Source: Desarmillaria ectypa (taxonomy: Eukaryota > Basidiomycota > Agaricomycetes > Agaricales > Physalacriaceae). Taken from it: a stretch of DNA of 64,000 nt. The notes beneath the pieces were generated by a model. The model searched no databases. It was not told the origin of the DNA and saw nothing but the letters and a program-made list of their open reading frames with translations. Shown in pieces: positions 50,252 through 61,571 of the stretch (positions within the stretch are counted from its first letter, which is position 1; each line of letters opens with the position of its first letter). Made by a program: the position numbers and the translations under genes. The stretch is taken from the NCBI GenBank assembly GCA_030407005.1, contig JAUDYN010000007.1, positions 2,542,001-2,606,000 of the forward strand. Reading direction: 5' to 3'.

Positions 50252-52853
50252 GTCCTCGAGATTTTTGGTTGACAGGTATTATGGTAGCACTGAATTTATA
50301 TGGTGGTGGCATCACCGGCGCCCGGCTACATATGTGGAAGGTTACCGTGAACGACCACGTGAAACTTACTAAGTACATTCTCAAGTCGTGGCTGGCTACT
50401 TCATCTGTTCAGGATGTTATCCACAGTACTAAGCGATCACTACTCGAAGACTTTCACCGTCTGAATGAATCCTGACCGTGGAATCGACAGTAATCATGAC
50501 CGGGACCACCTAACCAGTCAGCACTTCAGATAGAAACGCGAAATGAGCGGCACTACACTAAAGACTATGTAAATACTTGCAATCATTAGAACGTGCTAGA
50601 ATCAGACTTGCTACTGATTTTGGGGGTCTATCAGAAGCTGAAAGCATGGAAGACAAGGGAAGCGAATCAAGGGATACGAACGAATAAGAACCGCGAGATG
50701 CTGTGGATTTTCTGGTATTGGAGTCTATTCGCCCTCTCGACTCTCGCACCCAGCTGCGATCTGGTCCGGCGCAAAACGAGAAGTACCGCGTGACAAAGAG
50801 ATTCGAGGGCTCACAATATTCGGCAGGCAAACTTGAAGTCGCAGTGACTGTAAACCATTACGGTCCGGGCCGTGCTCTTCGTCTTACCATATGGTCTTTT
50901 ATCAAGGCAGCGAAGTGAAGTGCAAATCGGAGAAGTAGCCCGAATGAGCACAAGGCTCCCACAGAAAAGATGCTCCGATGAGGAAAGACGTACAGTTAGA
51001 CTGGTCAGCATGAAAAATCAACGGCCTTGTGCGTAACAACGTTGCAGGGCCTTACGCACCTACAGCGAGGCGAGGGCTGCGAGGGCTCAGTTTCTGTGAC
51101 TCCGTTGTAGTAATGGAATACCCAGACTGACGTAAGGCATGTTGGCCGCAAGGTAAGAAGACAGGCAACGAAGGCCTAGAGACAGCTGAGCCGAAGAAAG
51201 TGGAAGTGATCGCCTTCTCATACTATGAGGTTCCTCTGTCGATTGCCCTTGCAGAAGGAATACAAACTTGCGTGACGAGTGATGTAGGTGAGAATGTGAG
51301 ATGAGAGAGGTATAAACCTCGTGTTTGCGTGCAATGGTAAATTATACAGTGTTCTATACTCGACGATACATATTAAAATCACGACCTGTACAAAACCATG
51401 AGGAATATTGTACGGTCCAAGGTGAGTCCAGTACGCACTCAGATCCCAAGATAGAAGAGGCTAAATTCTCGATTTGCCCAATACGTAGGTTAATATTGCT
51501 CGTAGGGTTCGTGCATCGGGAGCCTTAAGGTCGGTGTAGAAGGATGAGGATAACTGTATATCGATTCGACTGGCTTTGGTTTCCTCAATACAAGGCGAGC
51601 AAACCATCGAGTAGGAGATACGCTGACCGAAAAAAATTATGAGATAACTTTATTGAGCGACTCTAGTGCACACTCACCAGATGCATCTCCTCCTATGTCT
51701 AGGTTTTGAAAGCTCGCCTGGCAGACGGATGCGTCTAGGCGTAAGAACGATGTACGAGAGACTGAGCATGTTCACCAGCAAAGAAGGGGACAGGTGAGGA
51801 TCCTGACGATCTGTCGCCTCCTTTTATAGTATTCCCTTCACCTTCGAGAATCGAGAACTTTTGTAGGTGACATGGCTCATGGCCGCACTGTTAGCCCATT
51901 GTGCACAGAAGAAGTGTCGAGAACAAAGTGATAGGCGGTGTGTTGCTAGGCTGAACAATAGTCGTCGAGGCGAAAGACAAGTGATAGGCGTGAGGATCCA
52001 CCCACCTTGTTTCCGCTTTCGTCAAAATGATCACGTAATTTTTAAGATAAACGACGTCATCAAAACGATCCTCCAAATGAGACGATATAATTACAGTATC
52101 GGAATTACAACAAAATGAGATGATGCAATGATAAATTTTTTGTATAAATAGGTCGTTAGTAATCGTTTTCGTATCTGCGCGGGGCAAAAGCATGCGCGAT
52201 ACGGTCTCTGTCAAATGGTTCGTCAATACGTATGATGGAGACCCTAGGTGACAACGTGGACTCACAAGGCAGCCCGCTCTTGGGATACATCAGGTGAAAT
52301 ACTTCGTAGTTCAGTCGTAACATTAAGATCTGAGGCACAACTTGAGATATTGCAATATAAGGAAGAGGAAAGACTTACTTTTAAAGGACGACGCAGTTGT
52401 CTTGCTCGTATGAGCGCTTTCCACCGGAAGAGGGACTTCTATTGTCTGGAACAAATATTAGCAAGGCAGCCCAACATTGTGAGCCTTCACAACGCTCACC
52501 GGCACGGTGCTGTAGGGGGGCATGATGAAAGAGAGGTAAGGAGGAGATTCCAAAGCCTGATTTCAAGGATTGGAGCACTAGACAGCTTTATAGCTACTGA
52601 AAATGGTGGCAAACAATGAACGTCACTTCAATCCCCTGAAGAAATATGAAAATCGGCCGTGGAGTAGTAGATGTGAAATTCACCCTCGGAAGCAAAACCA
52701 ACACCATTCAGTCCTTGAAATATTCATCCAACATTTCAACGGGTTTCTTTTTGAGGCGCTGCCGTCCTGGAATGAGACGCGCACGCAACAATTTCACATG
52801 CTATGATGTCTCAAGATCTCATCGATCATCCTATTTGCATTAGGTCAAACATT
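50252..52853. other. Long intergenic stretch, one weak coding hint
   Basis: About 2.6 kb with no gene I can support. The minus-strand frame 52156-52338 (MPQILMLRLNYEVFHLMYPK, ending RRYENDY) looks protein-like and could be the last exon of a small gene whose earlier exons lie near 52350-52530, but the chain is not clear. Confidence 0.4.
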
Positions 52854-55800
52854 TCAAAGAATATCAACCAATCCTCGACGCGAAGAAATAATTCCGACCA
52901 CTTCGGCTTCAAAGTCAAGCAAGGAACCCGACCTCGTAGCCACCAAATCACCAGCATTTTCCTCGACACCGAGGAGGGTTTCAATATTAGCTGACCCCAA
53001 TGCCAATACCTCAGACTTCGACAACGTCGCATGCGTCTCCAAAGCCGCCTGTTTATCGATCAGATACACAAGCCCCCTAGACAGAAGCAAAGCCACTTGC
53101 CCAAGCAACGTCAAACCGCACGTTCCTTACAGACCATGCACCACTGCTTCCGATACCGACAGTTACATTATGTGCTTGTAAAACACCAATGACATTATCC
53201 TCGCTCAAAGGAGGCCCAGGAAGACTACAATTGAAAAGATCCTCCTCAGACATTGTATGATTTCACAATCTTCATTCGGACTCACATTCTCCGAAGTTCC
53301 CAACTTGCTGGGAACGGCCGCAACGGTACCAAAATGACACCAATGCCAGCATTTCCAATTTCGGCTGCAAGCAGGTGAGCTTCCGTGGCACCTGCAAACG
53401 TCATCCGTAACGGTATACCGGTAGTCCCTTCCACTTCGGACTTGAGCTGTATCAACGAGGTCATAATGTCAGCGTTTTCGACATCAACAACAAGCGAGAT
53501 TTTGCCCTATTGAAAAAAGGGATGAGAAATTGAGAATTCGGGCGCACAGCTGTTTTGCCGATGCTACATACAGCTACGACACGCTCGAACTGAGTCCCGA
53601 GATCACCACTTCCGCCCCCTAATAATAGACGGCGCAGCGCAGCAATCTGAGTACTGACGCTGATCGGAGAATTGAGGGAAACGATGACATGCAGAGCAGT
53701 CGCGTCCTGAACCACAGCCCCCTTCTGCAACTTGTGGGCAGAACCCGTAGAGAATGCCGCTGTCAGCCCGGATATCAAGCCGCGAGCTACAGGTGCTACG
53801 ATGGCCGTGGTTACCCCGCTCCGGTAGGCGAGCCTGCGATCTATCAACCGAAGTCATTTCAACAAGGGAAGTGAACCCACAAACTATCTCTTGAGGCGAA
53901 TTGTAGCCCATCCGAGGCCTGAATGACTGCATCGTCTCCGCCTAGAATGCTTGGAACCTTAGATAGCAGCGGTCCTATCACTGGGCCATCATTGGTGCTT
54001 GCTTCACCGGAAATATGGCTCAGACCCAGTGCACTGCCAAAAGATACAAATCCCGGGCTGCGGAAAAAAAATTCAGTAAAAACCCGGAGCAACGGAGAGC
54101 AGTGAGCGTACGCCACAGAACCCCCGACAAGATCTACCACGACAGCGTCATGATAGGCGTTTCCTGCCAGACAAGTCGCCTTGACACCTGAGCAGACGAT
54201 TTTTCCGGCCTCGACCACTAAAACACCCGCTTCACTTTGAGCAGAGAACCTGTGCTTCACTGTGTGATGATCTCGTATATAAACGTCGGAAACGTTAACG
54301 AAAACAACAGTTTCAGACGTAGTTTGCTTCGACTCCAATGGAGGTAGACCGTCATGCCTGAGCGTTTCTGCAGCCTCTTTATCGAAGTTCGGCGTCTTCG
54401 GTACACTTTGCAATGCGGTTGGTTTTGGATTAGAATACGGCTTTTCAAGTTGTGCGATTCCATCAATATAGACCTGTTTCGGGGTCGCGCCAATAGCAAG
54501 GGGGTGACTATCCCAGACGACGATATCTAGAAGTAAGGTAAAATCGCTGCACTGTACTTCATTTAGAGATTGGTACCTGCATCGTATCCTTCTTTGATGA
54601 AACCTATCCTGTGGTCCTGTCCCATCACAGTTGCAGGCGTAGATGTCACGGACGCTAGTGCTAGATTATCTCCCAATCCATAGTAATGCGCCTGTTGGGC
54701 TTCGTGAAGAAGGTATCGCGAATTCAAGACTGGGTGATCACTCTGTACAGAGATTATATAAGTAGGTGAGTCGGCTAACACATCAGAGTATCTCACCTTC
54801 ATGACAACATTGAGCCCATTATCTGCTAAAATACGTGGCGCAAACTCTGATCCACGATACGCCTCGCGTTTATATCTAGCATTGGTGGCAAAAAGAGCGA
54901 CTGCGGGCGGTTTGCCTAAAAGAACAGTCAGCGGAAAACGCACGGCATAATGTAACTCTGACCATAAGCTTTCTTTAGTAAGTCAGGAACCAGGTATGTT
55001 TCATGCGCATGATGGAAAGCAGCAAGGGAGAACTTAAATTCATTGGTGAGCTGACGGTCTTGTTAACACAATTCTCTCTTTAATATGCAGGACCGATCTT
55101 ACACGGACGATTCCATCCAAATCGACGGCTTCATAACAGTGGTTTTGAACCTAGCCCGGGGTGAGGACAAGGACTTTTCAATCCAAGAACCTGCTAACCT
55201 TGACCCTGCCTCTCAACACATCGACGAGGGCTTCCCACTGTAATTCTTCCGGGAATGCATCTAGGTCTTGCCAGTTACCGGTAAGTGCTTTCGCACAATA
55301 GTCATCTTGTTCTTCTTTGATCTGACGAGCCCTTTCATATCTACAGACGTTCGTGAGACTTAACTATGAATAGATCCATAGTTAGGAACTGCATACCCAT
55401 TCCGGAGCGCCCATATGGTATCCATACGTGTGCCGGAATATACCCGACCTGAACAAGATCAGTAATTCTCAGGGAGAGTTTAAACAGGACATACTAGGGT
55501 TTTCTCCTACAATGCAATTATGCATGACATTATTCCTTCTCGAAAGCATTACTCTAGCGGCACGTACCACAGGCATGCTTCATTTGCCGCCACCGGGGCG
55601 GTAGGGATGGGTCTACTTCAGTTCCGTTGATAGAGAAAGGTGGCTCCAACAGCAAAGACGACGGCGATCGTTCAGCTGTAGGACGTAACTTGATGACGAA
55701 CCCTTGTCCACCGATGCCATTTGCAGAACCCGGCAGAACCAGAGCTGTAGTAACACCGCCAGAGACGGAGAGACGGTATGAGTCGTCATGACTGTTAAGT

Positions 55801-56427
55801 CCATCAAGACTGCGAAGCCAAGGCTGGACGATACCGTGGCGAGAGTTTGTATCGCTTGCCCCTGCCAGGTGGGGTGAGCTACCGACACCAATATGGGAAT
55901 GAAGATCGACGATTCTGAGATGACATGAGTAACGAAATACATGGCCGATTGATTTCATACCCTGGAGAAATCCATGCCCCACCAACATCGTAAGTGACAA
56001 GATCCTGCACCATATGTGCTGCCAAAGCATCAGAATCAACGACTCCGACTGCTTTGATGATACCCTTGTCCAGTAAGATGTCTCCTCTGACAACTTCAAG
56101 TCCATTTACACGTCCAGTCCAGATCGTCGCGTTCTTGAGTAACGTAGCTTTAGTGCCAGGTACAAAACGATCCGATTCCGTCCGCGAGTGGAAACCTGGC
56201 GGAGGTCGTGGCAGTATATCAAGAAGTTTGCATTTCTGCAAAGTCTCTGCTGCATGAAGGGGAATATGCGCTGTTTTATCTTTGGCCCAGTGAAGCCTTA
56301 GCGCCTGCGAAGCGAATAACAAAAAGCAAACAGAGATTCCGGCAAAGACTCGGGTGAAGACAGAAGATTTCTTCCTCTCGTTGAACCGCTGGAGTGTATA
56401 AGGCGCTATCAAGGCCTTTTCAGACAT
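52854..56427 (-). CDS. Membrane-anchored amidohydrolase (CE9-like)
   Basis: A metal-dependent amidohydrolase-superfamily protein of the kind often labelled carbohydrate esterase 9-like in basidiomycetes. The start at 56427 (MSEKALIAPYTLQRFNERKK) precedes one membrane segment, FTRVFAGISVCFLLFASQAL, giving a type II topology. The catalytic domain begins with LLKNATIWTGR and GGAWISPGIVDLHSHIGVG, with the HxH metal motif. It continues with LSVSGGVTTALVLPGSANGI, NYGSIHS-like and VQNHCYEAVDLDGIVRV, FAPRILADNGLNVVMKSDHP (metal-binding Asp region), and ATVMGQDHRIGFIKEGYDAD followed by IVVWDSHPLAIGATPKQVYI. A second, degenerate hydrolase-like half follows (GLSHISGEASTNDGPVIGPL, RSGVTTAIVAPVARGLISGL) and ends near RRGLVDIL. 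Introns are short. The junctions near 53070-53110 and 53225-53285 are uncertain. Substrate unknown. Confidence 0.82.
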
Positions 56428-56913
56428 GGTGGCCGGCCTCGATGATGGGAAAACGACGACATGAGATGACAATAAAACATACGAGATAAGACAGCCGGTA
56501 CTTGAGTCCGCGGACCGGCACACGGACTTATTAGCCGGATGATCTATCGACTTGACCAGCACATGGTTCGCTGTGGGCCCGGCCGTTTCTTATGGGGACC
56601 CTTGTGCCGGTAACAACACCGACACCAACACTAACAGCTCTTCTCAAGGAAGAGATTGAGCTCTTACTGGTATCAAGGACACTACAGGACATCCTATCAT
56701 ATGCCAGCCGTCAGAATCCAGACTCGAAAATTTGAGGTCATATCGATGAGCGGTGGTGTTATCTGGCGAATTCGAACCTGATCCTTCCTTTTCCGAACGA
56801 ATTGGATCATAAGACGTGCTGTCCAGCGAACCAGTCATCATTCATAACAACAAAGTATGAGTATGTTTTATTCACATAAATCAAATCATGGTATCCATCA
56901 AAACCACTAGTCG

Positions 56914-57671
56914 TAGGACCCCGGAGTATACACTTAAGGACCCAGATCGCGATTCGGACAGGATTTGAGCAAATTGTCCCTCGAACCCATGTCTAAAATT
57001 CGGGTAAAATCAAGGCCAATTGCAGACACCTGGTTCGGACCGCTCGCCAGGTTGGGAAGCCAGATCAGTATTCGGACATTGTTGAGCTGTTGGTTCGAGT
57101 CTTGACTAGTGTAACTTCCACCCTGTCGCGTTCCCGACACTGGTATCTCTACTTCTCAAACGTCCTCCCTCCCCACACTCCCTCAATTATTGCACTTCCT
57201 CAATGTCTGATATTTCAGATTGGGACCCACCGCCATTTGCCCTCCATCAATCTTCTTATGGTCATCGATCCACCAGCGGTCACGGCTCTGGGTTTAGAGC
57301 TCTGCGAGGGAGATTTTGAAGTCTTCACTCAGCTGGAAAAAAAAAGAGGTCAGCAAGCTGCACGGGGCAACTAAAGACTACGGAAAGCGAAAGCGAGGAC
57401 AAGATGATGAATTAGAGGTCTAGTATCTTGTATCTGAGCATATGCGATGTCGAAGAGAACTTTTTTTTTTGGGGGGCTTTTTACGCTCATTTGGAAAAAA
57501 AAAATAGACCAAAAAAACAAACAGATAACACCATTCGGACCAAAAATGGGACCTCTAGGGTGAGCCTAGGACCGAATTTGAACAAAATGGAGCCAAAATG
57601 CGAAAATCGCAAAACGGCCAAAATTTGGGGAAATCGAGATCTGGGTTCATGGGGCATACTCCGGGGTCCTA
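56914..57671. mobile_element. Short DNA transposon (non-autonomous) with terminal inverted repeats
   Basis: The left end TAGGACCCCGGAGTAT (56914-) is repeated inverted at the right end (ATACTCCGGGGTCCTA to 57671). Weaker inverted similarity continues for about 45 bp (ACCCAGATCxCGATT in both). If TA is the target duplication, the element is 56916-57669. TTCGGAC-like motifs recur just inside the ends (56952, 57032, 57072, 57533), as expected for subterminal binding sites. A small frame at 57203-57319 (MSDISDWDPPPFALHQSSYG) and a second stretch after it may be transposase or cargo relics. Length about 755 bp, with no intact transposase. Confidence 0.8.
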
Positions 57672-58256
57672 TGACGCTGCAGAATTTGACCTCACAGCTC
57701 AGAGCGCTCAAGTCACAACAGAAGAAAGAGCTACATTATGTCCTCTAAGGTAGAGATCTATCATCTAGGGAGGTATTTTTACTCCATCACGGGCCGCCAG
57801 GCCGGCCACAGCCTCCAACTGATGGTGTGGTTACACTAACAACGGTCCCGGGCTTCACCTCATCTCATCCTGGCAGAACAGACTACGGAACCAACACAAG
57901 TTACCCATGAACAAATTCCTTTGCTACAAAATCGTATTGTCAGTCCGACGGTCTATGCCGGGAGTAGTACTCGATAAGGCGTCTATCGCGATCACGTGCC
58001 ACTTTTGCCAATGCAATTACCAGACTAGACTCGTTCTTGTTATTGTGTTGCTTTCAATACAGGTGCATGCTTTTTTTAAATTTTGAGCAACCCGATACTC
58101 ATGGATTTCAGTGCGGCATTTATAAACTGTATATCCCGTTTTATATCAACCATATATGGTACACCCCCAGCGTCTGAGAGGTAGGTACTACCGGGGACTG
58201 TAAGCTCCTTGATCAGAAGCTTTCAACTGGTGCATGTTATCTTCATCTCTAAGTTA
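57672..58256. other. Intergenic stretch
   Basis: No gene recognised. Leads into a possible membrane-protein gene. Confidence 0.4.
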
Positions 58257-59448
58257 TGACGATACTCCGCGTCTTTTTTACCTTCGTCTCCATAACCTAT
58301 CTTGCTTTAAGTTGGTTGCTTTCATCTTGTTCTGTAAGTTCTAAAGCTGTATGTAGGTCTATGGCTTCTAAATTTCCTCTAGAGATGCGTATTTAATTTG
58401 CATTGATTAAAAAAAATGGGAAATATCCCAGTTCTTTTGGCGCTATCTCTATTTCAAAGCCCGTTTGGCGGATATGCACTGCTCTATGGAAGTATACATG
58501 CGTATGTAGCTGCCTCAGTATTCCGTGTATTTACTACCATTTGGTAAACACTTACTTTGTTGACTCTACTTCGTTGTCGTCCATGTGAGCGCAGTCTTTA
58601 TCCCACCAACTTCTATCATTGATAGACAATATGAATAATATTTGGAAAATTCAGTGTGCTATTTACCATCGCGAATGTCACAGTGATCGTAACTATTCTG
58701 GTATGTCGGAGTCTATTTTCGTTCTCTTGAGCAGAAAGCGAACTGATGTGTAGATCGGTGACTTTAACACTTGGGGCGGCAAGACGCGTGCCGAAAATTC
58801 TTCCCGTTCCTGACGAGCATATGTATGCTTGTCGTGACATTGCTCTGGATTGCGACAATACTTCCGGAATCCCTCCAAACAATAAGTCACCATGAACGTC
58901 GTAGAAACGTGTCTGAGTTCAGTGCTGAATTCCCATATTCATTCATCGCCACACCTCCTCAACGTCAGTCGTACCTAATCCTAGGTCTTTCGGTGTCTCT
59001 TTATTCTTTGCCATTGGTAATTGTTGGGATTTGCAACTTCAAGCTTGTGCCAGAAGATTCCCGAACCTTCAGTACCATCAACTTGACACGATACTAAGAT
59101 ATAATTAGGTATTTTGGTAGAACATTCTAGATACATTCTGTAGTATTTAAGGAGCTCGTCTCAAGCTCTAGTAGCTAACAATTCAGTATTCTCTACTCAG
59201 CAAGCCTCCCACTGCAATAGTTACAACAGTAATACCTCTTCTGGTTGAATGCGACCCCGATGTTGATTCGATTCGGTAGGATTTTCCGTACCTCAAATTT
59301 GCTTATGAATATCTATGGCAATATGCTCATTTCAGTGATTTCGTGAGTCTCCTACGACTAGCGAGGATGAATATTCTAGAGCGCAACAGGCTTTCTCTTA
59401 CGCTCCGTATATTTTTGGAGTAACCGTGGTCGCTCTTGTGTATCTACA
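58257..59448 (+). pseudogene. Probable membrane-protein gene ending at a solo LTR
   Basis: A chain of hydrophobic stretches separated by intron-like gaps: MTILRVFFTFVSITYLALSW (58257), FSVLFTIANVTVIVTILV (about 58650), FLTSICMLVVTLLWIATILP and YLILGLSVSLYSLPLVIVGI (58771-59097), and AFSYAPYIFGVTVVALVYL (about 59391-59446). The last runs directly into the LTR at 59449. The family is not recognised, exon borders are tentative, and it is unclear whether coding sequence resumes after the LTR (GPLEFKFAPPAEIHLWQRAT near 59740). Most likely a multi-spanning membrane protein gene broken by the insertion. Confidence 0.4.
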
Positions 59449-59694
59449 TGTTGAAATCTGAGAGTTGAGCTGAGATGATGATCCGGCATCATGCCGAGCT
59501 TGCTGATTAAGAGAGAAATATTAGGAAACTTGTAGAAGATTCTAGTAAATTAGCATTTAGTATATAAGTAGGTACAGTAGTGTACATCTGCATGCGTTTT
59601 CAGAGCTCAGCCAAGCGCAATACCATTGGCCTGACACCGCGCATGTACTAACTAGGAACGAATTGATCTACTCGTCCCCCCGTTTTTCACAACA
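59449..59694. mobile_element. Solo LTR, 246 bp, related to the one at 13365
   Basis: Begins TGTTGAAATCTGAGAG and ends TTTTTCACAACA, with the same TGTTG...CAACA termini and long identical interior runs as the first LTR. It is about 15 bp longer through an insertion near 59647-59680. The flanks CTACA (59444-59448) and CTATA (59695-59699) match at four of five positions, an aged target duplication. It lies in the same orientation as the first copy. Confidence 0.85.
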
Positions 59695-60645
59695 CTATAT
59701 CCTGGTAAGCCTTGCCCTAATTCCTTATTTTCAGATGAAGGGTCCACTTGAATTTAAGTTTGCACCGCCTGCTGAAATACATCTATGGCAAAGAGCTACT
59801 ATCCCTATTGCATATCACCAGACAGTTGATCCAGTATAGTGTCTCCCTAGATGCTTTTCTGGTCCTGTTGGTCACTGCTATACCTACCACCGGACCAGCG
59901 CAACCAGTCCACCTCTTCTTCACTTCCGTATCATTTCTGTTCGCCGGCGTCATTCCGTTTCGCTTCCCTTCACGCCGAGCAGGTCGGACACACATCTAGA
60001 CTTGCCGTTATGTTTGGAACCCTTGCCACCATCCAGGAAATAGGAAGAACCATTTCGGTACACTATTTATCAGTGTATGGCCATGAATCTATCTTGACTG
60101 TTGGCCAAGACAAGTCTCATACAAAATGCCTTGTACAGATCTCCCAGTAGTGGACAGCTAAAGTACGTGGTCATGGCCGTATTTCTGATTTTGACCTCGG
60201 TGCTCTTCGAGTTAGAAAAGTTCCAAACTAATACTACTATCGAGGATGACGACAACCGCCGTACAAATAATGCAATATAGACGTAGACTACAGTAATATA
60301 TGTCCTATAAACACATGTAATTGTCCTTTATGCGCTCAGAGTGAGACGTGGCGGAGAGTGGTAGAGAGCACGCTAAAATCCTGTTTTACACGAGGCCTCT
60401 GAGGGAGAAGGGAGCTGCATCATGGCCTTATGTCAAGCGACAGCTTAATCAAATAAATAGAAACTACCCACTTTCTTCAAAGAAGACCCCAAATCGTCGA
60501 GCGCGACGAATTTCTCTGCTATTTCTTTTTTTGGGCATTGAGATGGAGACAAAAGTGAAGCCGGGAGGCACAAAGGAGAACCGCCCCGACTGCCTCACAT
60601 GGCTTGGCCGACTGAAGCGCTTCCATAACAATACAAACCACCTCT
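59695..60645. other. Unassigned stretch between LTR and small gene
   Basis: Short frames at 59748-60150 contain hydrophobic and mixed segments but no recognisable protein. May include the tail of the interrupted membrane-protein gene. The plus-strand frame at 60348-60662 is probably chance. Confidence 0.35.
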
Positions 60646-60884
60646 TCAAGGATGTCCGTTGACGTCGATGGCGAGGTTGAAGGGGCTGAGCGTCCCTTCC
60701 ATCTGGACCGGGATGTTCTTGCGATGAGAGATGTGGGCGTAAACTAGAAAATCAAACGAAGGGTCATAAGAGGAGAGAAAATAGTGCGCAAGAGGTGTGC
60801 CACTTACACAGATTTAAAGAGCTTCTTGGAACGACGCGGGAGAGGACTGGCTAGGCGTTGGCGGAATGAAAGGCTGCGCGGCAT
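60646..60884 (-). CDS. 57-residue basic protein with one intron
   Basis: The ATG at 60884 opens MPRSLSFRQRLASPLPRRSK with KLFKS. A 64-nt intron (60744-60807, GTAAGT...TTCTAG) follows, and the second exon reads VYAHISHRKNIPVQMEG then TLSPFNLAIDVNGHP and stops at 60646-60648. Both splice sites are canonical and the frame joins exactly. The N-terminal half is strongly basic, so a mitochondrial or nucleolar location is possible, and the C-terminal half looks like a compact conserved motif. I do not recognise the family. The case rests on the strong intron and on codon-like composition. Confidence 0.55.
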
Positions 60885-61571
60885 AATTTAAATGGAGGAA
60901 AGACAGTGAATTGTGAACGAGTGTGATGAGATGGCTAAGCGTCAGAGTGTTGTGTATCGTTCACCTGGAACGATGGGGTAAGGACGACTCGCGACCGAGA
61001 GAACGCGGTTTATTAGGCAGAGCAGAGCTCGAAGCCACCCATGGCAAAGGAATTTGTTGAACAATGGTGGCATCACGATCAAGAATTCATTATCCCAAGA
61101 CGGTGGCTATTGAAGAACAAAGGCAGATTATGTCAGGGAATAGCAAGGGTATTATTGTGACACAAAGGCGTGGTAACAAAGAAGTAAGCACAGTGCAAGC
61201 AAGCATTACCAGTGAATTACTAGCTACAGTTATTGGTGGCTCAAGTTACAAACATCCATGGTTGAGAGTGGCCCTCTGCGATAACGTGTCGATTTAGCAA
61301 GGATAGCAGACGCAGACCAAGCATAAAAGCACCAAGAAAGGGTAGAAAGTGGCAACTTGACCGAGATCAAAGCAAATCGGGACTCGACCGTAGCAAGGTG
61401 GCAAAGTGTAGTTGCAATGTAGTTGAGGCGGTATTTGCCGGAAAAACGATTTTGGTTACTTTTTATAACTCCGACAAAAATTTTGGCTTCACTTGATCTT
61501 GTCTCTTGTTAATCCCTAACTACCATCTCTCCCTCATCTCTCCCTCTTTCCCCCTTCCTCTGCCCGCTACG
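60885..61571. promoter_or_regulatory. Divergent intergenic region between the small gene and KAP123
   Basis: About 690 bp serving two divergent starts. A pyrimidine-rich stretch (CTCCCTCATCTCTCCCTC..., about 61525-61560) lies just before the KAP123 start, a frequent feature of highly expressed fungal promoters. No gene is seen inside. Confidence 0.45.
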
